From the NCBI GenBank assembly GCA_004402895.1, contig SORT01000014.1, forward strand, positions 1-39,317: a DNA stretch of 39,317 nucleotides, read 5' to 3'. The notes under the pieces are model-generated. The model was given only the letters and a program-made list of their open reading frames with translations. It did no database searches and had not been told where the DNA came from. This stretch comes from Fidelibacterota bacterium MT.SAG.3 (GTDB lineage Bacteria > Fidelibacterota > SORT01). Positions 1 to 9,150 of this stretch are shown here, piece by piece. The translations under genes and the position numbers were made by a program. Position 1 is the stretch's first letter. The number at the start of each line of letters is the position of its first letter.

Positions 1-165
1 CGTGACAGTACCTAACTCTCTATAACTACTTACGCTAATGTGATATATTTCCCTCCAATCATTTCTGAATTCTTTATCCTCATTGGATTGAGGTTCTTGA
101 TATATGTCGATTATTAAATTTTCCCATTCATCCTTATACCAATGGATCGATCGAATCTGGCTCAT
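1..165 (-). CDS. Unknown small protein, N-terminal part, cut by window edge
   Basis: I do not recognise the family. The first 55 codons are visible and the gene runs off the left edge. The ATG at 163-165 has a strong ribosome binding site: minus-strand GGAGG lies seven bases upstream, so this is a genuine start. The protein begins MSQIRSIHWYKDEWENL and is rich in charged and aromatic residues, with no signal peptide. Its last 18 visible residues ([18 protein letters not shown]) recur in the reading frame at 19912-20133, which carries the C-terminal remainder of a second copy. Combining the two suggests a full-length protein of roughly 110 residues ending in ...LIKKEVLIKA. The nucleotide match is exact over 55 bases (1-55 against 19938-19992, inverted). 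Confidence 0.7.
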   Translation of the reverse strand, partial: MSQIRSIHWYKDEWENLIIDIYQEPQSNEDKEFRNDWREIYHISVSSYRELGTVT

Positions 166-269
166 ATTACGTCCTCCATTTTAACCCTTAAAACAGGAAG
201 AAGGTGTTCCAGTTTAGGGGTTCACTCAAGTTTAATAAATGAAAGTATTTAAGACTATTTAAATATCTC

Positions 270-328
270 TTGACACTTAAAAGAGTTAAGAATACTTTTA
301 TAATCAATAATGAGACTCGTTCTCAATT
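270..328 (+). promoter_or_regulatory. Sigma-70-like promoter with Fur-like operator for the iron permease
   Basis: TTGACA at 270-275 and TACTTT at 293-298 are 17 bases apart, giving a plausible -35/-10 pair. The start-site region carries TGAGACTCGTTCTCA (311-325), a 7-1-7 inverted repeat with the TGAGA...TCTCA arms of Fur boxes, flanked by AT-rich bases. Placement over the transcription start is typical for iron-dependent repression, and the next gene is an FTR1-type iron permease. The fit to the family consensus is good but not perfect: the two innermost arm positions do not pair. Confidence 0.6.
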
Positions 329-544
329 AGAGCAAATCATTATAAAAGGAATCAACAAACAAATATGTGTAATATGATACATGGAGCAGGGCAGAGAGGA
401 AAGGAAAGTTTATTATTCTCCTAAAGACAAACAGATGGAGAATCTATCCACTGAAGGTCTGAGACATGTGAAAGATGAACAACTAATTCAGTAACATCGG
501 AAGTAGAGAATAATTGTAGATCAAAATATTGGGAGGAAAAAGAG

Positions 545-1300
545 GTGTTAGAATCATTTGTAATCATGCTTAGGGAAGGTATAGAATCCGCTTTGGTCAT
601 TGGAATAATCATAGTCTTACTGAGGCAAACCGGTCGCCGGGACTTGGAGCGTCCTGTATTTTTGGGGCTTGGGCTGGCAATTATTGCAAGTATCGGCGCT
701 GCAATAATCTTAAATCTTCTGCCCATTAATGAAGAAGTATACGAGGGTGTTCTCTACTGGGTATCCGCCCTCTTCATTTCTTCCATGATCTGGTGGATGC
801 ATAGGAAGTCCAAAACATTATACGCTGATATCAAAAGCCGGGTGGATCATACTGTAAAATCTACTGCTAGTGAACGAAGCCTAAAAGAGGTCTGGGGACT
901 TGGAGTATTTACCTTTTTAATGATATTCCGTGAAGGAGTTGAAGCGGTAATGCTTCTAAGTGCAGTTAACCTCACCACTGAGACCATGCTTAGCTTTATG
1001 GGATCATTTTTTGGTCTAGCTATTAGTGTTATTATTTGCGTAATGTTTATCAAGGGGAGTTTACGTGTAAATCTTCGAGGCTTCTTTGAAGTCACAGAAT
1101 GGATACTAGGTATTTTAATTATTCAGATGTTGTTTAAGGGTTATCACGAGTTCGCAGAAGCAGGTATTTTCCCCGCTACCAGAAGCATGGCTGTTGCTTA
1201 TACAATAGTTCAAAACAATTCATTATTCATCATAGCCATGATCTCTGTTCCTGTGCTCTTCTGGATAGCGAAGAAGCTCCGCAAATTAAATCCTATATAA
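545..1300 (+). CDS. FTR1-family high-affinity iron permease
   Basis: Integral membrane protein of 251 residues with about seven hydrophobic segments. It carries both REGxE iron-translocation motifs of the FTR1/EfeU family: REGIE at residues 10-14 and REGVE at 129-133. A further acidic/His stretch (YHEFAEAG, 200-207) lies before the last transmembrane segments. Known family members move ferric iron across the cytoplasmic membrane, fed by a ferroxidase or an EfeO-like periplasmic partner; none is seen next to this gene. The GTG start at 545 is chosen because GGGAGG (531-536) lies eight bases upstream. A Fur-like box in the upstream promoter fits iron repression. The length matches bacterial FTR1 permeases, so the gene appears intact. 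Debris follows immediately downstream. Confidence 0.92.
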   Translation: MLESFVIMLREGIESALVIGIIIVLLRQTGRRDLERPVFLGLGLAIIASIGAAIILNLLPINEEVYEGVLYWVSALFISSMIWWMHRKSKTLYADIKSRVDHTVKSTASERSLKEVWGLGVFTFLMIFREGVEAVMLLSAVNLTTETMLSFMGSFFGLAISVIICVMFIKGSLRVNLRGFFEVTEWILGILIIQMLFKGYHEFAEAGIFPATRSMAVAYTIVQNNSLFIIAMISVPVLFWIAKKLRKLNPI

Positions 1301-1310
1301 AGACATTCTT

Positions 1311-1407
1311 ATAAACAGGGATGAGTTTGATAAACTCATGGTAGCGAAGGGGATTGCTAACGATACAACGGTGGTTTTCTATGGGGATAAAAACAATTGG
1401 TGGGCTT
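1311..1407 (+). pseudogene. Rhodanese (thiosulfate/mercaptopyruvate sulfurtransferase) fragment
   Basis: One frame reads [18 protein letters not shown] followed by [11 protein letters not shown]. This matches the segment of tandem-rhodanese sulfurtransferases where a helix (L..LGI..DTTVV) leads into the YGDxNNWWA strand-loop. No start, no catalytic CRxG loop and no second domain are present. The match ends abruptly near 1405 and the sequence switches into a different frame encoding a type IX sorting-domain end, so two gene fragments have been joined. This is sequence-level family recognition of about 30 residues. It is a relic, not a functional gene. Confidence 0.6.
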
Positions 1408-1470
1408 ACTTTCTACCGCTTCCAAGCAGGCGATTTTGTCCAGACGAGAAAGATGGTGTTGTTGAAGTAA
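1405..1470 (+). pseudogene. Type IX secretion C-terminal sorting domain, terminal fragment
   Basis: In the frame ending at TAA 1468-1470 the sequence reads [19 protein letters not shown]. This is the last strand and the conserved RKMVLLK end of type A sorting domains of FCB-group secreted proteins. Only about 20 residues remain, and the passenger protein is absent. It abuts the rhodanese fragment, with the join near 1405. A longer, separately degraded sorting domain lies at 6190-6408. The presence of such domains implies that the genome encodes or once encoded a type IX secretion system. Confidence 0.6.
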
Positions 1471-1593
1471 TTTTGCGACAAAACTGGATAGAATACTGAC
1501 GAAAATCACTTGCTATTATATCCAATTCAGAGAAACTGGATAGATAAGTGTTCTAATATATCCAATTTATAGGAAACGCAAAATCAATTATAG

Positions 1594-1881
1594 GCTGAAA
1601 CCTCAAAACTCAAACTTTTTACTAATGGATTGCAGGAACAAGTTTTTGATTTTGACTTAATAAAATCCTTTTTTGAAAATTTCAGCAAAACTTTTGAGAT
1701 GATATCTCCTGAGGATAAACGCCGTCTAATAGGCGTCTTTATTGAGAAAATTGAGATATCCATTCCTAAGGATAAGAGTGAGGGACGGATAAAAATAAAG
1801 CCATGGAATATTCAAACTTTGGACTTATCGTACGAAGATATTGTGAGTTCAAGTTTTGAACCCACATCGCTCCCCGAGTAA
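1594..1881 (+). pseudogene. Serine recombinase, C-terminal remnant
   Basis: The open frame following the stop at 1591 encodes about 95 residues. Its pattern (FENFSKTFEMISPEDKRRL, then IGVFIEKIEI) is typical of the C-terminal coiled-coil/beta tail of large serine recombinases, where a ...LSPEEKR.L...LIEKIEI segment closes the protein. The catalytic N-terminal domain with its serine, the recombinase domain and the zinc ribbon are all missing. The nominal TTG at 1630 is simply the first start-like codon inside the remnant. The final 34 bases (1845-1878) resemble 6407-6440 beside tRNA-Asn, which suggests that the element once used that tRNA end or that a second recombinase tail lies there. Confidence 0.55.
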
Positions 1882-2177
1882 CTCAATTATCGAACTCTTT
1901 TTTAAGCCAACTTAAGGAAATTTATAAACTTAAACCCCTCATAAATGTTGGAGAAACAAGGATTATAACGCAGCGGAACAGATAGATAGCAATTATATTA
2001 GCCAATCAACTTCCCCAAAGGTAATCGAACAGTGGTATATACGTCGACTTTCTTACTATTATCGAACTATAGTTGATAACTTCTTATTGTGGAAAATTTT
2101 CGATGCAATGTGAAGAATTATTTTGTAACATTGAGGCTATCCTGCTGATTCTATGACAGTCAAACAAATAATCGATA
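1882..2177. other. Gene-free interval without recognised content
   Basis: This AT-rich stretch follows the recombinase remnant. I see no open frame of note, no convincing promoter and no strong hairpin. No ribosome binding site is evident before the ATG at 2178. Confidence 0.4.
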
Positions 2178-3746
2178 ATGAATAGAAATTATAAAAGCAT
2201 AGGCTCAAGAGAACTAACTGAGAGGGATTATGTCATACTCTATTGTCTGGGTTTTTTTATTCTCGCAATAATCTATGGACAGTTATCGGAGGGAACATTT
2301 AATGATGATGATATAGGTTACTATTTTAGATCAGCTGCAGCCTTTGAGAAACCCAGCCTAATTCTTTCTCCCCGCGGTCCGTTATTTACTCTCATCTACA
2401 TACTTCCTGCCCAATTAGGGTTTTCTGGGATGGAATTAATGACGGCTCTGTTAAGCACAATAACCATTTTTGTGACTTGGAAAACAGCAAAACTTTTAAA
2501 TTTAGCACAGCATAAAATGGTACTAATATTCTTATCATTTCAACCATTGTTTTTTGTCCTTTCATTCTCGGCAGAAAGAGAACCGTTCTGTGCATTGTTG
2601 ATTATATTGGGTATTTTTTATTATTCCCGCCAAAAATTTCTTATTTCAGCCCTCGCATTCTCATTATTACCGTTAGTTAGAATGGAGTTGACAATCCTAA
2701 GCGGTCTGTGGTTTCTTATTCTAATTTATCGAATTAGAGATATTAAAATATTTATAATATTTATCCTTCCAGCGTTATTATGTCAAATCGCTGGTTGGGC
2801 TAACTATGGAAATATTCTCTGGTTATATGAAAATATTTCGAATACAAATATGAATTTGTTTTATCAGTTTGCTGATTTTTGGCATTGGCCTACTATGTTT
2901 ATTTTCATAATAGGGCCTGTTGTATTTTCTTTTATGATAATCACCTTAGTAAATGATTTATATCATAAAAATATAGACATCCTATGGGTTATCTTTATTA
3001 CTACTTTTTTGCTTTATACTTTCCTATCAATCGTACCAATCGGTGGTCCCGCAACAAATCTGAGGCATCTGGTCGTTATATCTCCTGTTGTCACGCTGCT
3101 CTCATTAAAAGGATTTAATATTTGGTCTACATCTAAAAAAAACATTGTCGACTTTAGATTAAATATGTTTAGCCTTATTTTTGTAACAGCAATCTCCCTG
3201 TTATTCCTATCATATAAAATGTGGGGTCATTTGTTTTTATCTACAGAGATTGAGTATTCAAAATTTCTAATAATCAGTTTATTGCTCGGCATCTATTATT
3301 TCAAATCTTTCCTAAGTACTGAAAATTATTCAAGATTAAAATTAAATGTTGTTTTGCCAATTCTGGTTTCCGGACTGACCGTTTTTTACACTATTAGCAC
3401 TGAACCACCCTTAAAGCTTTCTGATGAACATACTACGACGAAACGCATAGGAGATTGGTTTATTTCAAGCGAGTATAAAGAGAATCTGATATATACCAAT
3501 CATTCGTGGATATATTATTTTATTGGACAAAATCCCTTCGACAAGGACGTATATCCAGTTTTGACGCAGGAACTGATTATAACATCACCAAAAGGGACTA
3601 TAATGATTTGGGAGCCTCATTACGGCCCTCGATTGAGAGGTAATGTTCCTTATGAAGCGTTAATAGAAAATGAAAATGTTGAGGGAATCGGAACATTATA
3701 TTCTCCTGATAGCAGTTTTATGACGGCAGTGTTTATAAAGAAATAA
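2178..3746 (+). CDS. Polytopic membrane protein, GT-C/GT39-like glycosyltransferase
   Basis: The 522-residue protein has ten or more hydrophobic segments, the first at about residues 19-36. That segment is followed by FNDDDIGYY (41-49), an acidic cluster in the first extracytoplasmic loop. This arrangement is typical of GT-C enzymes (GT39/ArnT/PMT-like), in which a loop Asp/Glu helps transfer a sugar from a polyprenyl-phosphate donor. A soluble C-terminal segment of about 110 residues follows. No close family signature is certain, so substrate and acceptor are unknown. Context is mixed: mobile debris upstream, and a Wzi-like outer-membrane protein on the opposite strand downstream. That pair would fit surface polysaccharide or glycoprotein synthesis, but this is inference. 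There is no recognisable ribosome binding site at the ATG. Confidence 0.65.
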   Translation: MNRNYKSIGSRELTERDYVILYCLGFFILAIIYGQLSEGTFNDDDIGYYFRSAAAFEKPSLILSPRGPLFTLIYILPAQLGFSGMELMTALLSTITIFVTWKTAKLLNLAQHKMVLIFLSFQPLFFVLSFSAEREPFCALLIILGIFYYSRQKFLISALAFSLLPLVRMELTILSGLWFLILIYRIRDIKIFIIFILPALLCQIAGWANYGNILWLYENISNTNMNLFYQFADFWHWPTMFIFIIGPVVFSFMIITLVNDLYHKNIDILWVIFITTFLLYTFLSIVPIGGPATNLRHLVVISPVVTLLSLKGFNIWSTSKKNIVDFRLNMFSLIFVTAISLLFLSYKMWGHLFLSTEIEYSKFLIISLLLGIYYFKSFLSTENYSRLKLNVVLPILVSGLTVFYTISTEPPLKLSDEHTTTKRIGDWFISSEYKENLIYTNHSWIYYFIGQNPFDKDVYPVLTQELIITSPKGTIMIWEPHYGPRLRGNVPYEALIENENVEGIGTLYSPDSSFMTAVFIKK

Positions 3747-3769
3747 AAATTATTTTGGAGTATTCCTAT

Positions 3770-3801
3770 TGTAATCTCCCGTTATAAAAGAGGGATTTTT
3801 T
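3770..3801 (+). terminator. Possible weak rho-independent terminator
   Basis: Just after the stop of the membrane protein, AATC(T)CC pairs with GGGATT around an AT-rich loop and is followed by a run of six T. The stem is short and has a bulge, so this is a tentative call. Confidence 0.35.
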
Positions 3802-3812
3802 AAGGAATTATA

Positions 3813-4309
3813 ATGTGTAAGTATTTGATAATACGGGACGTAAGTGCTCCCCTACGAGATTTATTATCGAACCCAAACGTTATAAAAGGCTTTAAGAATA
3901 TATACGAATTGTCGTCTTATATTGATGTTAAGAATAAGTGTTTCAAAGGGTTGGACTAAGATTTTAGCGATAGTTCGGTTAACGGCAGCGATTATTCGTA
4001 ATGAGTCCACTTTCGAATGATTTTGACCGTCTTTTCCTTATCGTATATTTGATAGACCAATCAATTCAATATGACCACTATTAAGGTATTCCAACGGCGA
4101 GCTAAAAAAGTTTATTTCCGATTCAGATAAATTATTATAAGGCTAATCTCTCGAGGATAAATTCGGAAAATACGGAATTATCGGCTCTTACTTGATAGAT
4201 CTTATCGAGATGGAAGATTTTGACAAGATACTGAATAAAATAAAAGAACCGATAGACTGCATCGAAAATTTAATTTACGGCAGTATCGTTAATCGAATTT
4301 CCCTATAAA
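3813..4309 (+). pseudogene. Small ORF of 48 codons and probable decayed continuation
   Basis: An ATG at 3813 with AAGGA six bases upstream opens a 48-residue frame (MCKYLIIRDVSAPLRDLL...) that stops at 3957-3959. Further coding-like stretches follow in other frames, notably 4146-4309 (…EDFDKILNKIKEP… ending NRISL), with stops between them. I read this as one former gene of roughly 165 codons that has suffered frameshifts. The first part could alternatively be a short real protein. I recognise no family. The product looks cytoplasmic, with alternating charged and aliphatic residues and no signal peptide. Confidence 0.3.
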
Positions 4310-4358
4310 AAGGTATTAATAATTTTTCCCTGCCTTGCTTCCACTCAACAGATACGGA

Positions 4359-6011
4359 TCAATATATGTTGTACCGCGCGCCGAAGAAGATGTTCGTTTT
4401 CGTATTTTCACTCGTATTTACTTTATCCCTGGTCTCGTTAGAAATTTGCTGGAAAGATAATTCGATGAAAAAATCCCTAAAAAGCTCATAGCTCCCACCA
4501 ATGCTGAAGATCCGGCGGCGTTCGCTTTTGAGTTCAGGGTCCAGAAAGATGATCGTCTCATTTTTGTACTGGTCATTAATAGGGCGAAGTTCACCCTTGC
4601 GCGTCCTTTCGAACCACGTCGTAAGAGAGAGGGCACGGCTTAGGAAGTATTCCGCCGAAAGGTAGAGGTTGTCTGCGTTAGGACCGGTCCAGAACCCTAA
4701 GGGATAACCGTGGCTTTCAAGGTCGTTAATAGGAAAACGTTGTCGGTACGCCCTCGGGTCGACTCGGGTATACTCGCCGCGCAGGTCGAGATCAGGCACT
4801 CGTGAAAGAGCGTCAGTAATAAGAACACCCATCTGATACCCGATCCAGTTGCGGTTTTCAGAAGAAAAGAGAGAGCTAAATTCAATTTCATCAACATGAA
4901 GCTGCCCATAAATCTTCATGTCCTCCATTGCGTGAATATCGGCGCTGAAGGTCACCTGTACGTTATCTAGATCCCCCAAATCTCCTTGGGACGACCAGAT
5001 AGGCAAGATGGGAATAAAATAAAGCGGCTCTAACCTCAGTCCGTAGACCACGCTTTCTGACAGGCTGAAGGAGGCACCCGGCAGATTCAGGGTGAGGATG
5101 TGCCCAGTGAAGTATTTCGAGGGTCGCCGCGATCTGGACCTACCGTAAATCTGCTCATAAATTGGGTCATCAACTCTTCCGTTAGCGCGAAGCGCTGAAG
5201 TCAAGAAAATGAACTCCAACCTGTTATGTAGGTCTAAACGAGCCTTGAGCGTCGCTAGCGGAGGAGGCTTGTCCGAAAGTGTAAGGGTGCCTCGATAACC
5301 CGGCCCCCAGCGGTTCACTTCCGAACCATATTCAATGCGAAATCCCTTATGCTGAAATGTAAGATACGCCTCCGAATTGTCGAAGAAGAACTGCGGATCA
5401 TCACCGCCTGTAAATTTTCTCTGTATAGCCAGACCACGTTCAGGGATCAACCGTCTCAAGTAAGAGTCATCGTTTGCGCTGGACGGAAGCCTGAGGGAAT
5501 TACCCCGTTCGCGACTGTTACTGAAATAAAGAGAATAACCGAATTGCTCGTAAAGATATCCGTAACTGTAAAGACCCACTGCGGCAGTTGATACTGATCT
5601 CTCATTGTTCGCTTGCTCTATACCGCCGGAGGTATGTTTTTTATATCCCACTGCGGGATTAAGAACAAAGTAAGCATCGGGATATTTCAAAATAACGGCA
5701 TGCCGGCGTTCTTTCTGTGCCGAGAATCGTTCAAGTTCGTGTGCAAGCTCCTCCCGCAACCACTTAAGCCGCTCTAAATCAACTTCACTCAACTCTCCCT
5801 CAGATATTCCCGCCACCATAACCGCCACATCCGACCGGGAAAGCGGCTTATTCATGAGATTTGCCTCCCGCAACACACCTTTTGCCTGCATCCGATCAAG
5901 GAACCGATATGACCAATGACCAAGCGGTAGATTCACATACTGTCCATCTGCTTTCCCGATCGTTACAAGTAAAAGAACACATAGCAGCGTCATTCGAAAA
6001 GCTCCCTTCAT
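4359..6011 (-). CDS. Wzi-like outer-membrane beta-barrel protein
   Basis: The 550-residue protein starts with a Sec signal (MKGAFRMTLLCVLLLVTIG... , cleavage near ADGQ). A short segment resembling an S-layer-homology helix follows (LPLGHWSYRFLDRMQAKG), then a long region of alternating aromatic and polar residues. Glycine, tyrosine and arginine are frequent there, as expected of an outer-membrane beta-barrel. The overall pattern (GHWSYR..., ...RWGPGYRGTLTLSD, ...LEFIFLTSALR) matches capsule assembly Wzi-family proteins, which bind surface polysaccharide at the outer membrane. I place the start at ATG 6009-6011 rather than the upstream TTG at 6051-6053, because it gives a normal signal peptide. 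An ATG six codons further in has the better Shine-Dalgarno (GGGAG). The gene stands alone on the minus strand. Confidence 0.7.
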   Translation of the reverse strand: MKGAFRMTLLCVLLLVTIGKADGQYVNLPLGHWSYRFLDRMQAKGVLREANLMNKPLSRSDVAVMVAGISEGELSEVDLERLKWLREELAHELERFSAQKERRHAVILKYPDAYFVLNPAVGYKKHTSGGIEQANNERSVSTAAVGLYSYGYLYEQFGYSLYFSNSRERGNSLRLPSSANDDSYLRRLIPERGLAIQRKFTGGDDPQFFFDNSEAYLTFQHKGFRIEYGSEVNRWGPGYRGTLTLSDKPPPLATLKARLDLHNRLEFIFLTSALRANGRVDDPIYEQIYGRSRSRRPSKYFTGHILTLNLPGASFSLSESVVYGLRLEPLYFIPILPIWSSQGDLGDLDNVQVTFSADIHAMEDMKIYGQLHVDEIEFSSLFSSENRNWIGYQMGVLITDALSRVPDLDLRGEYTRVDPRAYRQRFPINDLESHGYPLGFWTGPNADNLYLSAEYFLSRALSLTTWFERTRKGELRPINDQYKNETIIFLDPELKSERRRIFSIGGSYELFRDFFIELSFQQISNETRDKVNTSENTKTNIFFGARYNIY

Positions 6012-6189
6012 GAGAGTAGACACTCTAAATATCAACTTGAAATTATAGTTCAATCGGTTTTCTGATAATTAGTATCAAACGACAATATTTATTTTAAGTG
6101 AAGCGATTTTTGTCAGCATATTCACGAAAAGTAATCATTATTCCCGGTTGTATCAAGTTCTATTAGTTCGGATTAAACAAAAGGAGGAA

Positions 6190-6408
6190 GTGTCGTTCGT
6201 GGTGTATAAACCGATTAGAGAAGAAGTAGATCATCCGATATGCAAACACAATTCAGCTGGAAGTTATGCTGTTGGCTGCGATGTTTCTAATTTGGCATCC
6301 GGCATCTACTTCTACCGTCTCGAAGCAGGCAATTTCTTCCTGACGAGAAAAAGGGTGTTAATGAAATATATTCTTTCAATATTAAATCGAAGAATAAGTC
6401 TTAAGTGA
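6190..6408 (+). pseudogene. Degraded type IX secretion sorting domain
   Basis: The frame encodes VSFVVYKPIREEV..., then SAGSYAVGCDVSNLASGIYF and YRLEAGNFFLTRKRVLMK. This is nearly the whole sorting domain of roughly 60 residues that ends secreted type IX substrates. The sequence has drifted (VYNLLGEEV-like became VYKPIREEV). The usual stop after VLMK is lost, adding a short read-through tail. No passenger domain precedes it. The fragment ends about 25 bases before the 3' side of tRNA-Asn. It is a relic of a secreted protein whose body was deleted. Confidence 0.65.
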
Positions 6409-6431
6409 ATTCAAGTTTTGAACTCGCATCG

Positions 6432-6504
6432 CTCCTCGGGAGGGACTTGAACCCCCAACCTAGTGGTTAACAGCCACCCGCTCTGCCAATTGAGCTACCG
6501 AGGA
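6432..6504 (-). tRNA. tRNA-Asn (GTT)
   Basis: A 73-nucleotide cloverleaf can be drawn on the minus strand. The acceptor stem is TCCTCGG/CCGAGGA, the D arm GCTC/GAGC, and the anticodon stem GGTGG/CCACT with loop CTGTTAA, giving anticodon GTT. The T stem is GGGGG/CCCTC with loop TTCAAGT, and the discriminator base is G. CCA is not encoded. The 3' flank (6407-6431) is shared with the 3' end of the serine recombinase remnant at 1845-1878, so this tRNA is a likely old integration site. Confidence 0.95.
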
Positions 6505-6778
6505 ATAGCGACAAAATATAATCGGGGGTTCATCATAAAGCAAGCGGGAAATAGGGTTAAAAAAAATAATTATCACGGAATCGCTCCTATTTTCTTAATT
6601 CACTCTAATTTTCAAAAATCAATGAGAGAATAAGTTCAAATTGAGAATAATGCTGCTTAATTTTGAATTAAGATCAGGAAAATGAGTGTCGAGCTGCAGA
6701 CATTAGCCTTGCAATTTAAGCCTAACTTGTTAATATTACTACGCTGTATATTTTTCAATTATTTAGGAAGGTAATTAG

Positions 6779-8227
6779 ATGAAGATTGATATGGTCATGC
6801 CGAAACTTGGAGAATCTATCGCCGAGGCGACAGTTATCAAATGGCTGAAACAGCCGGGAGACAGAGTGGAGGAGGACGATGTTGTGCTTGAGATATCAAC
6901 TGATAAGGTAGATTCTGAGATTCCTTCTCCAGGAACGGGATTTCTATCCAAAATAATTGCTCAAGAGGGAGAGACAGTCGAGGTAGGGACAATTATCGCG
7001 GAAATAGTGACCGAAGAGTCTGAATTGGAAGGGGGGAATGGCGAAGCTCCCACAGTAGCTGATGAGCAGACGGAAGAGAGCGCTGATGACAGAGGTGTAG
7101 AAGACGAAACAGCTGTGGAAGAAGCTACAGAAGAGAGCGAAGTTACTGTCGAGAAGAAATCTGTTACAGCACCGGCAGTAGATGAACAGGAAGTGAGCGG
7201 AGGAAAATTTTATTCGCCCTTGGTCCGCTCCATCGCACGAAAAGAGGGTGTTTCCGTTGAAGAGTTGGATAAGATCACCGGAACAGGAGCAGGAGGTCGA
7301 GTAACTAAAACCGATCTGCTGAGCTATATCGGTTCCGGAAGCGGCGCAGCTGTAGCTGTCGAAGAAGTTAAAGAGCTGGAGGAGATAACTGAAGTAGTTT
7401 TGACTGAGCCAGAAACCTCTCAGAAAGAAGAAGCTGTTGAAGTCGAAGAGCCTCCGAAATCTGCTCCGAAACCGGTGGATGAGATAGTTGTCGCGAAGAA
7501 GGAACTTGCACCGGGAAAAACAACTGCAAACATTGAAGATGAAGTAGTGCCGATGGACCGGATGCGGAAGGCGATCTCCGAACACATGGTTCGCAGTGTC
7601 AAAACGAGTCCGCACGTATTTATAATTTCTGAGGTCGATATGAAAAACATCGTTGATTTCAGGGAAGATGTAAAAAACGCCTTTTTGAAGCGCGAAAATT
7701 TCAAGTTAACATATACTCCATTCATCGTCAGAGCAGTTGCACGGGCATTAAAGGAGTATCCGTACCTGAACGCCTCAGTTGACGGGGATAATATCATACT
7801 CAAAAAATCGATCAACGTCGGAATTGCAGTGGCGCTTGAAAAGGGATTGATAGTGCCTGTGATAAACAACGCAGATGATCTTGATCTCCTTCAGACTGCA
7901 CGAATCGTGAATGAACTTTCGACCAAGGCAAGGACGAAAAAACTGATGCCGGACGATGTTCAGGGTGGAACTTTTAGCGTTACCAACATGGGAGTATTCG
8001 GAAGTCTCGCCGGATTTCCGATAATAAACCAACCACAAGTTGCGATATTGGGAGTCGGCGCGATCAGGAAGCAAGCTGTTGTCGTGAATGACGCAATTAC
8101 GATCCGACCTGTAATGCAGCTGACCATAGGCTTTGACCATCGGATCGTTGATGGAGCGGATGGAGCAAAATACCTTGAAAGAGTATCCAAAATTCTTTCC
8201 GGTTTCGACCCGTTGATAGGAATCTGA
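6779..8227 (+). CDS. Dihydrolipoamide acyltransferase, E2 of a 2-oxoacid dehydrogenase
   Basis: The 482-residue protein has three ordered domains. The lipoyl domain (1-76) carries the lipoylated lysine K43 in [10 protein letters not shown] long acidic Ala/Glu/Val-rich linker leads to a peripheral E1/E3-binding domain (about 143-185, [15 protein letters not shown]...GRVTKTDLL). A second linker leads to the catalytic acyltransferase domain (about 258-482) with the HxxxDG active site HRIVDG (H454, D458). It transfers the acyl group from lipoamide to CoA in the core of the 2-oxoglutarate, branched-chain or pyruvate complex; which of these cannot be settled here. The E1 and E3 genes are not adjacent. 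The ATG has GGAAGG upstream. The next gene, one base later, is lipoyl synthase, which makes the cofactor of this protein. Confidence 0.93.
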   Translation: MKIDMVMPKLGESIAEATVIKWLKQPGDRVEEDDVVLEISTDKVDSEIPSPGTGFLSKIIAQEGETVEVGTIIAEIVTEESELEGGNGEAPTVADEQTEESADDRGVEDETAVEEATEESEVTVEKKSVTAPAVDEQEVSGGKFYSPLVRSIARKEGVSVEELDKITGTGAGGRVTKTDLLSYIGSGSGAAVAVEEVKELEEITEVVLTEPETSQKEEAVEVEEPPKSAPKPVDEIVVAKKELAPGKTTANIEDEVVPMDRMRKAISEHMVRSVKTSPHVFIISEVDMKNIVDFREDVKNAFLKRENFKLTYTPFIVRAVARALKEYPYLNASVDGDNIILKKSINVGIAVALEKGLIVPVINNADDLDLLQTARIVNELSTKARTKKLMPDDVQGGTFSVTNMGVFGSLAGFPIINQPQVAILGVGAIRKQAVVVNDAITIRPVMQLTIGFDHRIVDGADGAKYLERVSKILSGFDPLIGI

Positions 8228-8228
8228 A

Positions 8229-9113
8229 TTGCTGCCTGAAGCTGACATAAAATCGCCTAAAAGAACTCCGAGACCCGAATGGCTGAAAGTTCGCTTGCCT
8301 TCTGGCGAGGGATATACCAGAACTAAGCATATCGTAAAAGAATTTAATCTTCACACCGTATGTGAGGATGCAAGATGTCCCAATATGGCAGAATGCTGGG
8401 GTAACGGTACAGCTACTTTTATGATACTTGGTGATATATGCACTCGTTCTTGTGGATTTTGTAATGTAAAGACCGGTAGACCTACCGAATTAGATTTAGA
8501 TGAGCCGAGAAGAGTGGCGGAAGCGATAGTAGCAATGGGAATTAACTATGCGGTAGTGACGTCGGTCAACCGCGACGAACTGACTGACGGCGGAGCTAGC
8601 ATTTTTGCGGAAACTATAAGGCAGATCAGGGAAAAATCGCCCGAGTGCACTATAGAAGTGCTTATTCCTGATTTTAAAGGAGATCATGAAGCACTGTTGA
8701 CTCTGCTAAATGCGAAACCTGACGTTCTTAATCATAATATAGAGACTATTCCGAGACTATACAGCAAGGTTAGACCTCAAGCAGATTATGAACAATCTCT
8801 CGAACTGATACAGAGGGCGAAAAATGAAGGGGTGGTTACAAAAAGTGGTATGATGGTAGGATTAGGTGAAGAGAGTGATGAAGTCTTGAATGTAATGGAA
8901 GATCTGAAGAGTTATGGGTGCGACATTGCAACTATCGGACAATATTTGCAACCTTCTAAAAAACATTTGCCTGTGGACCGTTATGTTCATCCTCTTGAGT
9001 TTGCGGAATATAAAGCATACGGATACGTATTAGGTTTCGATATTGTGGAATCGGGACCACTCGTTCGCTCATCTTATCATGCAGAAAACGCAAGAGCCAT
9101 ACTAAGTCAGTAA
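8229..9113 (+). CDS. lipA: Lipoyl synthase
   Basis: Radical SAM enzyme of 294 residues that inserts two sulfurs into octanoyl groups on lipoyl domains. Both iron-sulfur motifs are present. The auxiliary cluster CX4CX5C is C45, C50 and C56 ([12 protein letters not shown]); the radical SAM CX3CX2C is C71, C75 and C78 (CTRSCGFC). The C-terminal RSSYHA, whose serine ligates the auxiliary cluster, is at about 280-285. Length is normal. The TTG start at 8229 lies one base after the stop of the E2 gene, with AGGA seven bases upstream, so the two are co-transcribed. Pairing of enzyme and lipoylated substrate protein makes functional sense. No lipB or lplA is in view. Confidence 0.96.
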   Translation: MLPEADIKSPKRTPRPEWLKVRLPSGEGYTRTKHIVKEFNLHTVCEDARCPNMAECWGNGTATFMILGDICTRSCGFCNVKTGRPTELDLDEPRRVAEAIVAMGINYAVVTSVNRDELTDGGASIFAETIRQIREKSPECTIEVLIPDFKGDHEALLTLLNAKPDVLNHNIETIPRLYSKVRPQADYEQSLELIQRAKNEGVVTKSGMMVGLGEESDEVLNVMEDLKSYGCDIATIGQYLQPSKKHLPVDRYVHPLEFAEYKAYGYVLGFDIVESGPLVRSSYHAENARAILSQ

Positions 9114-9150
9114 ATCAAAGTTGTCTGTTGATGTGAAGGCAGGAAAAGAA

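Noticed and set aside
6944-8248. Several long minus-strand frames under the E2 gene
   Set aside because: They are shadows of a long codon-biased gene whose domains and active site are certain on the plus strand.
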